DNA from: Schistosoma mansoni
Taxonomy: Eukaryota; Platyhelminthes; Trematoda; Strigeidida; Schistosomatidae
Direction: 5' to 3'
DNA length: 64,000 nt
Assembly (NCBI RefSeq): GCF_000237925.1
Contig: NC_031501.1
Span: forward strand, 7,270,212-7,334,211
Positions 1 to 11,159 of the stretch are shown piece by piece. Each line of letters opens with the position of its first letter. Positions within the stretch are counted from its first letter, which is position 1. Both the position numbers and the translations under genes were made by a program. The notes under the pieces were generated by a model. That model had not been told where the DNA came from. It saw nothing but the letters and a program-made list of their open reading frames with translations, and searched no databases.

Positions 1-889
1 TCTTTCAGATATCGATTCCTGAACTGTTGACATCTAACTGGCGATTACTCAATATTTCTCATCAGGATCGATCAAGAAATAAGAAAAGGAAACTTGTTGA
101 AATACTTTCTGCTGAGAATTCTATTCTGTAATAGAGACATAATATTGAATAAAGCTCCTGTGATGTGAGTTACTTATATCCACATAAGTAGTATATAACG
201 ATGGTCGGGCATAGAATGTATTTCATTAGATGATCGATAAGGAGAGAACGGAAACGAAACCCAATTGGTATGAAAATGTATGTACAATAATAATAGAAGA
301 CAGCGGACTGAAAGTGTGTAGAAGGAATGGTCAAGATTGAGACAATTGATTGATAGTTTGCAAATTAACTGTTTACTTTATGGTTATCAGAATTTAGTGA
401 GATAGTCTGTAATTTTGTGCTCAAATACGTTCGATTGTCCCCACCAGGGTTCTCATACACTACAATACTACTAAGCATAAAGACTTAATGAGGTAATATC
501 AGGTGGAGCATCTAAACTGAACAATGACGTTAAATTACAGTAGGCAATAATTCTACTATTTTACAGGTTATTTTCAATCATTTCTACGTAATCAGTAATC
601 ATTACTGACTTGAGAAAACTATCTCCCGCCCCCCAAAAAAATAAGACGTGAAAAATACACATGTCAGATCTAATACACCATGCTACAATAGACTGGATGA
701 TGTTATTACTTTTACAAGATTATTCAAGGAATCATTTTTCCATGAATTCATCAGACTCATGCAAGAATAGAGAACTAGTGTTAGATGTGAAACAAGAAGG
801 GAATGCCATACAGCAAAACACCACCACCAACAATAACAACTTACCCACTCCATAATCTAATAGATCTATACCAGACAATACATAATTAC
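1..889. other. AT-rich non-coding stretch, probable intron
   Basis: I see no convincing exon here. It lies downstream, in the minus direction, of the putative first exon at 890-1070, so it is probably that gene's first intron. A run of C followed by A sits near 627-640. The open frame at 661-855 on the plus strand is the antisense shadow of the minus-strand exon and its flank. Confidence 0.4.
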
Positions 890-1070
890 TTCTAGGATTA
901 TCAGTTTTCTTTTCTTGACCAGCCATTGCATCACCTTCTTCATTTATATTTCTTATTTCTGTTTGATTCATTTCTTGTATATTAAATGAAGTTTGTTGTA
1001 TACCATTCGTTAATTGACTTTTTGCCGGACTACCAGCTTGTGAAACACCAGTTGATGCACAAGAGCCCAT
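890..1070 (-). CDS. Putative first coding exon, N-acylated protein (MGSCAST...)
   Basis: On the minus strand an ATG at 1070 opens 60 codons that end at a donor (GTAATT at 889-884), leaving one base of the next codon. The protein begins MGSCASTG. Gly2 with a small residue at position 6 and Cys4 is what is expected of N-myristoylation plus palmitoylation, so the product probably sits on the inner face of a membrane. The rest is hydrophilic and rich in Asn, Gln and Glu without a recognisable domain, typical of a disordered N-terminus. The reading frame also runs a few codons upstream to a TTG, but the ATG is the better start. Downstream exons would lie left of the window. The product is not recognised. 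What is seen is the open frame, start and donor; that it is a gene is inference. Confidence 0.45.
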
Positions 1071-1194
1071 ACACAATTAATTACCTGAATTAAAAGATAT
1101 TAAATATATTTTCAGTAGATAAAGAAAATAAGATTTAACATAATTGACTTCGTTGTGTTACTCAAATTTTCCAGTCATTTTAATTAGTGTATAA

Positions 1195-1450
1195 ATAAAG
1201 AATTGGTTGAAGTTAGACATTAACACCGTTGGATGCCGGCCAGATCAGTGGTCTAGACGTTAAGCTCTCGCATACGAGACTGATATGTCTTGGGTTCGAA
1301 TCTCGCGAGTGCGGGATCGTGGATGAGCACTTCTGAGGAGTCACACAACAGGACGAAACGGCCGTCCAGTGTTTCCAGGTTTTCGATGATGGTCTAGCTT
1401 CAATTGACTCATGAATTGAACTATAAAATTACTAAAAATCTTCACAAAAC
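1195..1450 (+). mobile_element. Family A tRNA-derived hammerhead SINE
   Basis: Carries the family A order: a leader (ttggttgaagttagacat), an A-box-like TGGTCTAG stretch, a B box GGTTCGAATC, the hammerhead core CTGAGGA and GAAACGGCCGTC, and a tail ending in CACAAAACCCCTTCTGAT. Stem II bears changes (cacacaacagg), so this copy is probably a weak ribozyme. The 5' unit of the full element is missing. Confidence 0.75.
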
Positions 1451-1839
1451 CCCTTCTGATAACTGTGAACCTCAGTGATAAATACGATAAGTGTTAGATG
1501 TGTACATGTAGTTTATGTAATAGTTTAGCATAAAAAGCAACTGATTTAAGTCTTTCATTTAATTCGCTATATATAAATAATCAGAATGTTATATATTAGA
1601 TTATGTTATATTGTGGTGTATGCTACTGATGTCGACAGATATAAGTAGTATGCATCATCAATCGAAAGTAAAATGCCTGGTGACAGAAGATTAACAAGAT
1701 CAAAGAAAAGAGAATGAGAACAAAGAATGATTGGTGTAGAAACAAAAGAACAGTCAAGTCTAAGATAATTGATTGACATTTTACAAATGATATATTTACT
1801 ATATGGTTCACAGATTTTACAAAAGAGATTCTTATTATC

Positions 1840-2215
1840 AGAAGGGTTTTTTTTGTGGAGATTTAATATTTTCATAAATGAAAGCGTGAGTCAATTGAAG
1901 CTAGACCAGTGGATTTCAAACCACATCTGTTGTGAGATATCAACTCACTGAAGACAATTGGTGAACGGTTGCTCAACTTCGTGGATTGGTTGAAGTTAGA
2001 CATTAACACCGTTGGATGCCGGCCAGATCAATGGTCTAGTGGTTAAGTGCTCTGGCGCGAGAATGGTAGGTCCTGGGTTTGAATCTCGCGAGGCGGGATC
2101 GTGGATGTGTACTGCTGAGGAGTCCCATAATAGAAAGAAACGGCCGTCTAGTGCTTCGAGGTTTTCCCTGGTGGTCTAGCTTCAATCGACTCACGCTTTT
2201 AACTATCAAAAGAGA
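1840..2215 (+). mobile_element. Family A SINE, near full length with inverted ends
   Basis: It starts with gagtcaattgaagctagacc and ends with the reverse complement of the same block (tagcttcaatcgactc), so the element is bracketed by an inverted repeat. Between them are the family leader, A and B boxes and hammerhead core; stem II is damaged (aatagaaagaaac). The short open frames inside it are not genes. Confidence 0.75.
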
Positions 2216-2770
2216 TTCTGTAATGTTATATTCAAATACATTCGATTGTCCCTACTTGTGTTCTCGTTCACTATAGTACAATAATGTAAATTAATAGCAA
2301 TAACAACACTGAATATTGATCTAAATAATGTAATAACCCCTAGATTCAATCACGTTTTTTTGTATTGATGTTAAGATTCCATTTATTGATTGTAAACATT
2401 AGATAACTTTCTAACTAAACTACAATCAATAATTGATTCACTTTAATTGGAAACATAAAATTTCAAGCATAGAATAAGACTATTGTTTAAAAAAATCTAT
2501 TTCATTTGTTCTACTCTAAAGGTGTTTTGCCGGGGGGATGGGAGATTTGTAAAATCTAAACTGAGACATAAAGGGGGTCCATGTATTTATCCAATAGGGA
2601 AGCTACATGTTGACATTATAGAACGTTCCTCTAGTGATGATTGGGTGGAATGTCTTCGGCTCTTTCTGGGTTTCTTGAGGCTTCCTTGAGTTTGTCAACG
2701 AGCCATCCTTACAGTAACATGACGAATTGCATTTAAACATTGTCATTAAATTATTTTCCAAGATGATCAA
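2216..2770. other. No recognised gene; GC-richer island at 2520-2690
   Basis: Mostly AT-rich filler. Positions 2520-2690 are noticeably less AT-rich and hold an open plus-strand frame containing a GGPCIYPIGKLHVDI stretch. It may be a fragment of a transposon ORF, but I cannot assign it. Confidence 0.3.
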
Positions 2771-2771
2771 C

Positions 2772-3265
2772 TAGAGTATGTAATGATATTTATTTATTTA
2801 TCTATGTAAATACATAAATATTGGTTCAAGTGGGCATGAAACAGATATGAGCTACATAAATCATTAGATTTATTTGAAGGCTGGGATACTATCCGGATGT
2901 CCAAAGCGAAGTAGGTGGTTTCCCAGGGGGCCACGCCCACAACCTGATATCTATAGGTCTGATCCATAACTCAATGAAGCAACGTAAGGAGATGCATTCC
3001 CAGAGTAGCCACTGACAAACAATAGGTTCATTCACCATTTGTTGTCTCAGGATACTAGAGATCATGTACACCATTAATTTCGAATAAGGGTTTCCCAACT
3101 CCACTAGGTGAACTCATCATATCCACCAATCTGGTTAAAATGCTGGACATTCGTCTTTTGTCCTCTCAATTTGGTAAACAACAGTAATGTCTTGAGAAGG
3201 CAGTGAATAGGACTTCCTTTGTAGTGGTTATATACACGTGGCCATGTGGGAGTAGCTATATTTAA
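2772..3265 (-). mobile_element. Family C retroposon copy
   Basis: About 500 bp matching the copies at 33.18, 36.76 and 52.64 kb. Read on the minus strand it ends in a (TAAA)n-like tail (tatttatttatttatc at 2786-2802 on the plus strand), which is the mark of retroposition. Blocks shared with the other copies include ggtctgatccata, aggagatgca and aggcagtgaataggactt. It is diverged, so it is an old insertion. No open frame is conserved between copies. Confidence 0.6.
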
Positions 3266-3574
3266 CTAGTGAAAGTACAGGGAACAGAATGCATAGATAT
3301 CTTTCTAAATTCAAACCAAACTAATATTTATTACCATGACACTTCCTATTGATCCATCTTCTATACAATTAAGATATACCCTCTGAAGAAATACTTTACT
3401 TTCCAGGTCATTATGTAAAACATGGTGTAAATTATAGGTGTTATTTCTGTACTCACTTCTAGTCTCTAATATGAGGATTGATTATGTAATCCTACCGATA
3501 ATACATCATAATTTATCTCGATTATTCTTTACTCCAAAAAGAAAAATTGATTCAACATTATTCCGTTGATTTTA

Positions 3575-3675
3575 TATAGTTGAGATCATGAGTTAATCGA
3601 AGCTAGACCACCAAGGAAAACCTGGAAGCACTGGACGGCCGTTTCGTCCCATTGTGGGACTCCTCAGCATTGCGC
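3575..3675 (-). mobile_element. Family A SINE, 3' end only
   Basis: Contains the terminal block (gttgagatcatgagttaa), gaagctagaccacc, and the hammerhead 3' half in minus orientation (ctggacggccgtttcgtcc), then stops at ctcctcagcattgcgc. The tRNA-like part is absent. Confidence 0.7.
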
Positions 3676-3774
3676 TGTAATTGAATATTAGACAGAGTAA
3701 TAAACATACTGATTTTAACGACTGATTGTTCCCCTTGAAAATTTCATTCAAATGCAGTTACAAGTAAACGAAAT

Positions 3775-3965
3775 TTCAGTTTTTTGTGAGACTGAGTTGT
3801 GGCTATCAGTGGAATACAAAGATACTGGTCATTTGGTCCCATTAAGGTCTTGCCTGCTGAATGTACCTGCGTTCTGTTTTTAATATCGACATTGCGAATG
3901 GAACCTAGTACTTTTCGCTTCAAGCCTCAACGAGTGATCCATCAAGCTATTGGAGCTAAATGACC
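3775..3965 (-). mobile_element. Old family B (Sm-alpha-like) fragment
   Basis: In minus orientation the order tatcagtggaatac, tttggtccca, tgaatgtacctgcgt and cttttcgcttcaa follows the family B consensus, with many substitutions. The ribozyme core is eroded. Confidence 0.5.
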
Positions 3966-4104
3966 TCCAACTTAATCAACATGTATATTGTTGATATCAT
4001 CATTAGAAAGGGTTTAGAACATTCAATAGCCATTATTTCGGACTGGATTTTTTTCCAATCCTAGATACTATATTTGATACTCAGTGTGAACGTTAGCATC
4101 AGAA

Positions 4105-4385
4105 CGTAGATATATCCAGCTGACTAATGTCAAACAGGATGAAATCCACATCCTGGATTCCACACCCAGCTAATGTTTAGAAAACTTGTAACAAAGCAGT
4201 TAGAACGAGGCAGCCTGCAAAATATCCACTCATGCAAAGTAGGTTTATCCATCTGACTAGTGTCAAATAGGATGAAACCCACATCCTGTATTCCACACCC
4301 AGCTAATGTCTAGAAAACTTGTAACCAACCAGCTAGATCGAGACGAATTTCAAAATATCCATTTATGTGAACCAAGGCTGCTTAA
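4105..4385 (+). repeat. Tandem pair of 133-bp hammerhead-derived units
   Basis: Two head-to-tail units start at about 4112 and 4245. Each has ATCCA(G/T)CTGACTA, then GTCAAA(C/T)AGGATGAAA, then CACATCCTG(G/T)ATTCC, followed by an unusually short body (cagctaatgt.tagaaaacttgta). The matching CTGACTA motifs are at 4120 and 4253. This is the hammerhead layout of family B, but with a body of about 85 bp. The core is mutated (CTGACTA for CTGANGA), so both are probably inactive. Confidence 0.6.
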
Positions 4386-4858
4386 AACTCAGTCTTGAAT
4401 ATCAACAACGAATTAATTACCCTCCTGTTTAAAAATGATGCTGTTTACTTCAGTTTTTGGGAATGATTTACACAACTTATTGATAGTTTTTGTTATAAAT
4501 TAACATCTAAAGAAACCGTTAAAATCCATAGAACACTGAATAAATATCATGTCAATATTTTGATAATATTCAATATTGAATGCTCACGACTTTACAAGAG
4601 ATCAAGCTATGAACTTTCAAGTCTTGTACCATGTATCATTGATTTTCTTAAAATTTAGTCAAAATCTAACGTTGTATATCTATTTTTAGCTTTACCCGAA
4701 TAATATCGCCGTTTGATGACGCTGGGTAATGTTAGAGAGGAAATATGCAATTACAAACTTTCTAATACAATTTATCGTTTCTTTGAATTCAGAATTTCAT
4801 CTCTAAACACATTATGATATAAAGTGTTGTAACTCAAAGTTAATGAATCATAGATGAA
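4386..4858. other. No feature seen
   Basis: AT-rich sequence with no open frame, splice-framed exon or repeat I can identify. Confidence 0.4.
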
Positions 4859-4859
4859 T

Positions 4860-4992
4860 TAGAGTTGGATACTGTCTCAGTGGTCTTGAGGTTAAGTGTT
4901 CACGCACGCCAGACAAAAGGTCCTGGATTCGAGTCCCGCTTGCGAAGTTGTGGATGTACACCTCTGAGGAGTCCCATACTAGGAATCGAACC
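4860..4992 (+). mobile_element. Old family A fragment
   Basis: Retains the tRNA-like half (gtctcagtggtcttgaggttaag, then ggtcctggattcgagtcc) and CTGAGGAGTCCCATACTAGGA. It then diverges before the GAAA of the ribozyme core. Confidence 0.6.
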
Positions 4993-5294
4993 TTAATCTA
5001 CGATCTCGTACAGAAACACGTTACTATTGAGATATTAATATTTAATTTTAGTCAATTCATGGTATTGCACAATGCACATTTATTCCCTGCTAAGGATAAC
5101 TTTCACATACTGGATACTAATTGAACTCCATTGATCAGCAATTTATGTAAACCAAACGATGGGTTGACTGAAAGTTAGATAATTTTATAAGTTGACTAAG
5201 CTTAGTTAGAAAAATTTTAAAATACTCTGAATAAAGATAATTTTACTAATCGTAACTCTTTACATAATTTTACATTCACTAATTTGGATAATGA

Positions 5295-5375
5295 ACTCCG
5301 CCTGTTGCCAGCAGCATATTTACAATTGAAGAACATCTGAAACTCAAAACAACTGTCAACCAACACAAAGATCAT
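5295..5375 (+). mobile_element. Small RTE LINE fragment
   Basis: The block tttacaattgaagaacatct followed by actcaaaacaactgtcaacc matches the RTE-like copies at 51.54 and 55.08 kb (the LQLEN..NSKQLSTN region). It is fused directly to family B sequence on the right. Confidence 0.55.
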
Positions 5376-5815
5376 CGTATACGGATTACCTCGATATTGC
5401 CTTAAGTTACAAGCTTTATAATCTATAGATGGATGGATAGTGGTTAGCAATGGAATCAAGTTTGACTCCTGTTTTATCTTAATTGGGACTTGTCAGCTGG
5501 ATGTACCTGTATTCCAGCAACTAAGTGGATAATGTGTTGACGTTTGAAACGAACAGTATTGACTTTGCGTCCCAGAGTAATTATGAACTATGAGATGTAG
5601 GTACATTCAGCTGACGAGTACCAAATAGGATGAAACGTGTGTCAAATTGGATTCCACTGCTAGCAACTATCCATCCATCTTTACTTAATATACTTGTGAA
5701 TTAAAGCAATATCGAGGCAGCCCTCATAGTTTGCATATATCCCAATAACTGACTTATCAGTTGAAGTTCTAAACAATAATAAGAGGATACAAGCAAACAA
5801 TACCAAGTGAATTTA
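5376..5815. mobile_element. Family B elements in inverted composite
   Basis: Positions 5395-5500 are a minus-oriented family B 3' part and 5515-5815 a plus-oriented copy. The plus copy keeps an A-box-like segment, a B-box relic (ttgcgtccc) and a ribozyme region CTGACGAGTACCAAATAGGATGAAA interrupted by caaa before the stem I strand. It is therefore probably inactive. Confidence 0.6.
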
Positions 5816-6063
5816 TAGTTACTTAGACTTTAAGTAGATCTTTATTCATACATTAATGTTCATCACAGGTAAACTACTTAGTTACTAAAATATTGAGATT
5901 CATCTAAACAGTTCTATAGATCATTCACAATATTTTAAACTAATATCAATGACATAGAGATAAATAAACGTTTACTTACCTTGACCACTCCTCAATCAAA
6001 TTTTATTATCTAATTAATGTATTTTATCGTTTGTTTTTCTTTTTTTTTGTCGTTGCTGTTGTC

Positions 6064-6137
6064 GTTCGATGGATGGAGTATACTAGTAGGCGGTTTATGC
6101 TCCTCCACCAGGGATAACAGACGTAAGCAAGTAAGTT
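6064..6137 (+). mobile_element. RTE LINE 3' terminus, severely truncated
   Basis: Only the last ~70 bp of the RTE-like family: ggcggtttatgctcctccac, ggataacagacg, then a (TAAG)n-type tail. It shows the extreme 5' truncation usual for LINEs. Confidence 0.7.
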
Positions 6138-7870
6138 GTCGTTTTTGTTGTTGTTGACTGAATCAAATCTATTATGAACTGAATATAAATTAAATAGAAT
6201 CTACTTTCTATATGATGAAAAACTTTCCAAATTTTAAATAATCTGCTAAATTGTCACAGTTCTTCGTATTGTTTAAATTGACTGGTGTTATAGTTATAAT
6301 GATTCATAGAGTTATTGTATATACATAATTGAATGTTCAATATTCAATATATAATCATTCATTATCGTTAGTAGTATTTACATGAATCTACAATCAGAAT
6401 TAGTTTAAATGATGAAGAATATTAATATTTGAGAAATTTATTATATAACTATATCTATACTGAACAGCTTATATATAGTAGACCGACACTCTTTATTCTA
6501 GAGTTTTCTTCTTTTTTTTCAAGTTCAATCTTCAATTGTTAATATAAGAAAATAATTCTAAGAATAGGAAAGTCTGTGTGTGTGTGTTTGTGTGTGTGGG
6601 GGGGGAGGATGGAAATTCAAATAGTTTTATTTGACAATTTAACAATGAAAAAAAAGAGGATAAAGTTTATTCCTTTCCTCTTTTTTCTCTATTTAACTCT
6701 TTATGAAAACAATATTTTGTGTTGGGTATTCACAAAGAATGAAGTACAAATTTCATTCACTTAGTTACACCTACTCATAAGAATTATAAACATACAATAG
6801 TAAGTATATACATGAATAGATTGATAATCAAGTTAATGTATATACATGTATTACATTGTATTTGAACAAAATAAAAGTTTTGCAAATTATTTGATTCATA
6901 AAGAAGGTAGTTCATTATTCGTTTTTCTTATTTTTTTTTCTAAATGAGCTTAGTTACAACTTGAATACTAACTCTCACCCTCCCTCACATACACACACAC
7001 ACACACTTACATAAAAGTGCTCGTATTCCTTGAAATCTATCCTTATTGAATATTGTATAGTAACAATTTTGGAGAATATTAAAACAAAACAAGAACATCA
7101 AAACATCTTACCTATGTAAAAAAAAAAACACTAAATTAATCAATCATCATAGAGAAATCTATGAAGGAAAATAATGTATTTTCATCTCCCTTATAAGTAG
7201 TATATATATATCTATGTATATATATACATTTTTGTCCTTTTCTTGTACGAAATTTACCATTATCATTTATTTTTTTTTTGCCTCATTTCTTATTCGTCAA
7301 TTTTATTCGAATATACATGATATATATACATAAAAAAAAGAGGGATAAATTTCCATCCCATTTTGTTACTATGGTAACTATAGCGACCGTTGCTCAGGTT
7401 TTACAATGAAAATTGATCAATTTTTTTTTTGTTTTCGAATATAAATACTTTTAACTGATTTGATATCGTTTTTTTTTCATTTTTTTTTTGGTTAATCACA
7501 CGCAAATTCTCATATATTGAATAAATGTGTACAAACCAATACATTAAAACACATACACACACACATACATACATATCTATGTATGACTCCCAACAAATGG
7601 GTAACTTATACATAGGCACATATTGTATGTTTATGCATACATGGTAACATAAATATTACAGTACATAGTAGAGATAATTGAGTAACTTAGATAGGGTATA
7701 TTTTCCTTTTTTTAGGTATATAAAAAATATAAATGAAACTCATTAGGATAATAATAAGAGAAATAGAAAGGGTCAAGTTATTTATAGACGATAAACAAAT
7801 ATGGAAAATTCAATGATACAAACAAGAAAAAAAAATCGAAAAGAATCAAAAATTTATCACATTCACATAA
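6138..7870. other. AT-rich low-complexity stretch
   Basis: Holds a (TG)n tract ending in a G run (6574-6605), (CA)n tracts near 6990-7010 and 7550-7570, a TA-rich tract near 7200-7230 and several T8-T10 runs. The open frames here are low-complexity by-products. No gene seen. Confidence 0.5.
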
Positions 7871-7886
7871 TCTTCTTATACACCAA

Positions 7887-8300
7887 GGTGAACATCAACT
7901 GTAAGATGCAGGTACATCCAAACAGGACGAAACGCACGCCCTGGATTACATTGCTAGCCACCGTCCATCTTTGCTTACCATACTTGTGAATCAAGGCTAT
8001 ATCGAGGCAATACGCACAGTATGCACATATGTCAATAAGAGACTGGTCAATTACAGTCCTAAAAATCAAACAAACAATACCAAGTGAATTTACACTTCAC
8101 CCCATTGTACAAGCAAGTGACTATCAGGACTCAGTAGCTGAATAGATAACGTGATGGCCTTCGAAGCGAAACGTACTGGGTTCGAGTCGCAGAATGAATA
8201 TCAACTCTGAGATGCAGGTATATCCAGTTGACGAGTCCCAAATAGGACGAAACGCGCGTCAAACTGGATTCCACTACTAGCCACTATCCATCTTTGCTAA
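7887..8300 (+). mobile_element. Family B hammerhead SINE, head-to-tail 1.3-unit copy
   Basis: The block from the aacatcaact leader through the ribozyme 3' strand occurs twice in the same direction, at about 7891 and 8197 (offset 306 bp), with one whole unit body between. The first ribozyme has lost its CTGACGAGTCCC part by deletion. The second keeps GAGTCCCAAATAGGACGAAA, but has TTGACGA at the core start and an AAA insertion after the GTC. The A box (gtagctgaatag) and B box (ggttcgagtc) lie in the intact unit. Confidence 0.75.
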
Positions 8301-8514
8301 TAGTTGTTTTTTTTTTGTATTTTTTTTAAAAATAGGAAAACGGAAATAAAAATAGAATGTTGACAAATTGTTTTATTCATATTTCAACATTTTTTTATTC
8401 ATTTGTTTTAATTAAGATGAAGAAAGAAAAAGCGGGAATTATTGATTGGTACTATAATGAACTGTAGTTATAAATGAAATAACTCAGGTAAATATGATTA
8501 TTAAATTCACTTTT

Positions 8515-8800
8515 TTATTGTTTATTTGAATCTTCTCGTCAATGTTTAGGACTTCAAATGATCAGTCACTTATTGGGATATTTGCATCGTGTACGGATTG
8601 CCTTGATATTGCTTTAATTCACAAGCATTAGAAGCAAAGATGGATGGATAGTTGCTAGCAGTGGAATCCAATTTGATACACGTTTCATCCTATTTGGTAC
8701 TCGTCAGACGAATTTATCTGTATCCCAGAGTTGATGTTCACTTTTGGACTCGAACCCCAATACTGTTCGTTTCAAACGTCCATCATGGTGACCTAACAGA
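8515..8800 (-). mobile_element. Family B SINE
   Basis: Minus-oriented copy: the unit body (attgtttatttgaatcttct...), gctagcagtggaatccaa, tttcatcctatttggtactcg, and a B-box complement ggactcgaacccc. The ribozyme core is mutated. Confidence 0.65.
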
Positions 8801-9503
8801 GCTATATTGGCTGGAACATATGTTCCTGTAGGTTTTACTATGAGAGGCAAGTCGATTGAAGAACCGTAAGACTGAAAACAGTATTTCAAGGTCAGAGGGC
8901 GACGTCGTACTGCTCACTGTAGAGGAATGTAACGGCAGTAAGGTGTTTTTCCAAGATAATCAGCATCTGCAGCGATGCTGACTTCTCATAAGGAAGGAAG
9001 GGGTTAGAAAAGGTCGACCCTAAGAATGTCACGCCTCACCTTATCCCACGGATTTCCGTCTCCGGCGGTAAGGCTCTTTGAAGAACGGAGCTAGCACATC
9101 AAAAACCTCCCACAGAAAGGCCATGCATGACTGGCCTCAAATAGTTGTCCCTTAAGCTCTGCGGTCACGCTCTCAGGTCGTTAAGGCCAACATTAATCCA
9201 TCTTCCTTTTCAAGTCCCTCAAAAAATACCTTTCCACGGTGTGGGCAGCCGGGAAGGGATATTAGCCCTCATACCCTTAACAGCACACAAGACTAAGCTG
9301 ATCACATTCAAATCCTTACTACACTTAATAACGCTCTTACATCCACGACTAGCCTTTCTCACACCCCTTTGTCACCTTGTACAGCTAGGGCAAACGATTC
9401 GTGTACACGGAACGTTATTCCTGGTCTCCTGAAACCACGCTCTAAACTACATGTAGGAACTTTTAACGTCCGAATATTGTGCTAAATAGGATAACAAGCT
9501 TCC

Positions 9504-9965
9504 TTAGCTAGGACTTTAGAATCTCGCACCATCGATGTGTGCTGCGTCTCCGAAACGCGCATACAAGATCCGAGTAGAGTCATTCATTTGACTTCACCAT
9601 ATCAAAATAAAGAACCATCTCGATACACGCTTCGTGTATCTGGAAGCTCGGATGCTACTTCCCGTGACCTCGCTGGAGTAGGTATAGCATTAAGTCCTAG
9701 GGCAGAACTAGCTGTTTTAGACTGGATCCCAGTAGACAGTCGTCTATGCGCTGTCCGACTAAACGGAACAGTAAGGACTCGGAAAGATAGGGACACTCGT
9801 CGTTGCTTCTTCGTCGTCTCTGCCTACTCTCCCACTGACTGCAGCTCAGATGATGTAAAAGATGAGTTTTACAGAAAGCTTTCTGACCTTCTCCAAAAAT
9901 TCAGGCTCTCTGATATAGTAATAGTGGTCGGTGACTTTAATACTCAAGTAGATAAACTAAGCTAA
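9504..9965 (+). pseudogene. CR1-like ORF2 endonuclease domain, N-terminal part
   Basis: Apurinic/apyrimidinic-type endonuclease that would nick target DNA for retrotransposition. The frame runs QASLARTLESRTIDVCCVSET, with the catalytic Glu in the SETR motif. It goes on to GVGIALSP, VVSAYSPTD and VVGDFN (the Asp/Asn metal-binding motif), and stops at 9963-9965 just after GDFNTQVDKLS. CR1-clade endonucleases carry these motifs in this order. No ATG is needed, since this lies inside a longer ancestral ORF. The upstream stops at about 9483 and 9492 and the stop at 9965 show it is dead. Confidence 0.8.
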
Positions 9966-10099
9966 AGGAAAATACACCTGGGTGGGTCATTCGTGGCTAA
10001 AAGAACAGATAATGGTGACCGTCTGTTGCAGCTATGTTCAGATAACCTCCCGTTTCTAGAGAATAATAACTTTAAGCACAAGTAAAAACCTCTTTTGAC

Positions 10100-10798
10100 A
10101 TGGCAACCCCGAATTCGTCCCAACGTTGGACCCAACTATATCACATCGCTATCAGCCACCGATGGAGGGGCTCGATAGAAGACTGCCGCTCATTCTGGGG
10201 CACATGCTTAGATTCAGATCATGCTCTAGTGAGAGCACGTATCTGTCTGCGTCTTACTGGACATAAGAAGGATGCTGCAAGGAAGCATCTCAGGGTTCTA
10301 CTTAATGATAGGCAGGCTAAGAATATATTTCAAGAACAACTAGAAAAACAGTTAGGGAGCCATGTAACTAATGCCCACCCCGAGGCAGCTAGGAATGATA
10401 TCCGAAAAGCAGTGAAAACAGAAGTGATATCTGCTAGCACGGTAAACCATAATGTTAGGGAGAAATACTGGATCTCAACAACATCTACCGCACTGATAGA
10501 TTCTCGAAAACTCATCCCATCTGGCTCTGAACATACCGAAAAGCGGAGTCAACTTAAGCGCTGGCTAATAAGAAGCCTGTGCAATGATTGCGAACAGTGG
10601 TGGGTAGCGAAAGCAAGAGAAATGGAAAAGGCAGCGGCAATAGGCAACAGCAGACAACTATCCAGACTTCTTAAGGAAACCGGTATTAGGAACCCAACTG
10701 TCAGCGAAACTATCTCGGAAAAAGATGGACACATTATTCACTCTCAATCCTGGAGATTGGATCGATGGGCAGAACACTTTGGGGATCAGTTCAACTGA
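10100..10798 (+). pseudogene. CR1-like ORF2, endonuclease end and linker
   Basis: A 230-residue open stretch in a shifted frame relative to the endonuclease start. It has AISHRWRGSIEDCRSFWG and then SDHALVRARI, the conserved His-containing SDH motif that closes the endonuclease domain. A long basic linker ends LDRWAEHFGDQFN, the segment that precedes reverse transcriptase in CR1 elements. It stops at 10796. The frame shift between 9965 and 10150 and the absence of a downstream RT frame make it a broken copy. Confidence 0.75.
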
Positions 10799-11159
10799 CC
10801 TTCAGCAACACTTTGGTTTCCCACGATCTCCAGTCCACCCCAATGGCAAGTTAATGTAAGTCTTCCAACTCTTCACGAAGTTGAAGAAGAAAGAGTATAT
10901 GTTCTCATTTCTGAGCATGTTCCAAAGAAATTAAGGCTATGAGGGACCAGGGCTTTCAACAATGCAATAGCTTGTCATTTACTTGACACCGGGCATACCA
11001 TTAAAATCTCTCATGCTTTCAAAATTATTAGCAGACAAAATAGTACGGCTGCTCTCCGGTTTGCTGAAGCAGTCAAGAATACCAAGAAGTGTACGCTTTA
11101 GTTTATTTCACATTGCGGAAGCTTTGTCTATTCATAATTTAAAATAGTACGTTAGATCT

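Larger units (their letters stand above)
8805..11110 (+). mobile_element. Decayed CR1-like non-LTR retrotransposon
   Basis: A LINE remnant with a GC-richer 5' leader (8880-9440), then ORF2. The endonuclease domain starts near 9440 with GTFNVRIL, is interrupted by two in-frame stops, and continues through the entries at 9504 and 10100. After about 10800 the frame is lost; blocks such as SLMLSKLLADKIVRLL (around 11010) may be shifted remains. No reverse transcriptase catalytic motif or 3' tail is visible. This is an inactive, internally truncated copy. Confidence 0.8.

Noticed and set aside
2020-2110. tRNA gene signals (A and B boxes) here and at dozens of other sites
   Set aside because: The boxes sit in dispersed, diverged SINE copies with shared non-tRNA flanks. 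The cloverleaf arms do not close, so these are tRNA-derived SINE heads, not tRNA genes.
9145-9432. 95-codon ORF in the CR1 5' region as a possible ORF1 protein
   Set aside because: No zinc knuckle, PHD or esterase motif of a CR1 ORF1. It looks like a chance frame in the GC-richer leader.
10330-10734. Minus-strand ORFs opposite the CR1 linker
   Set aside because: Shadows of the plus-strand LINE frame; no motifs of their own.
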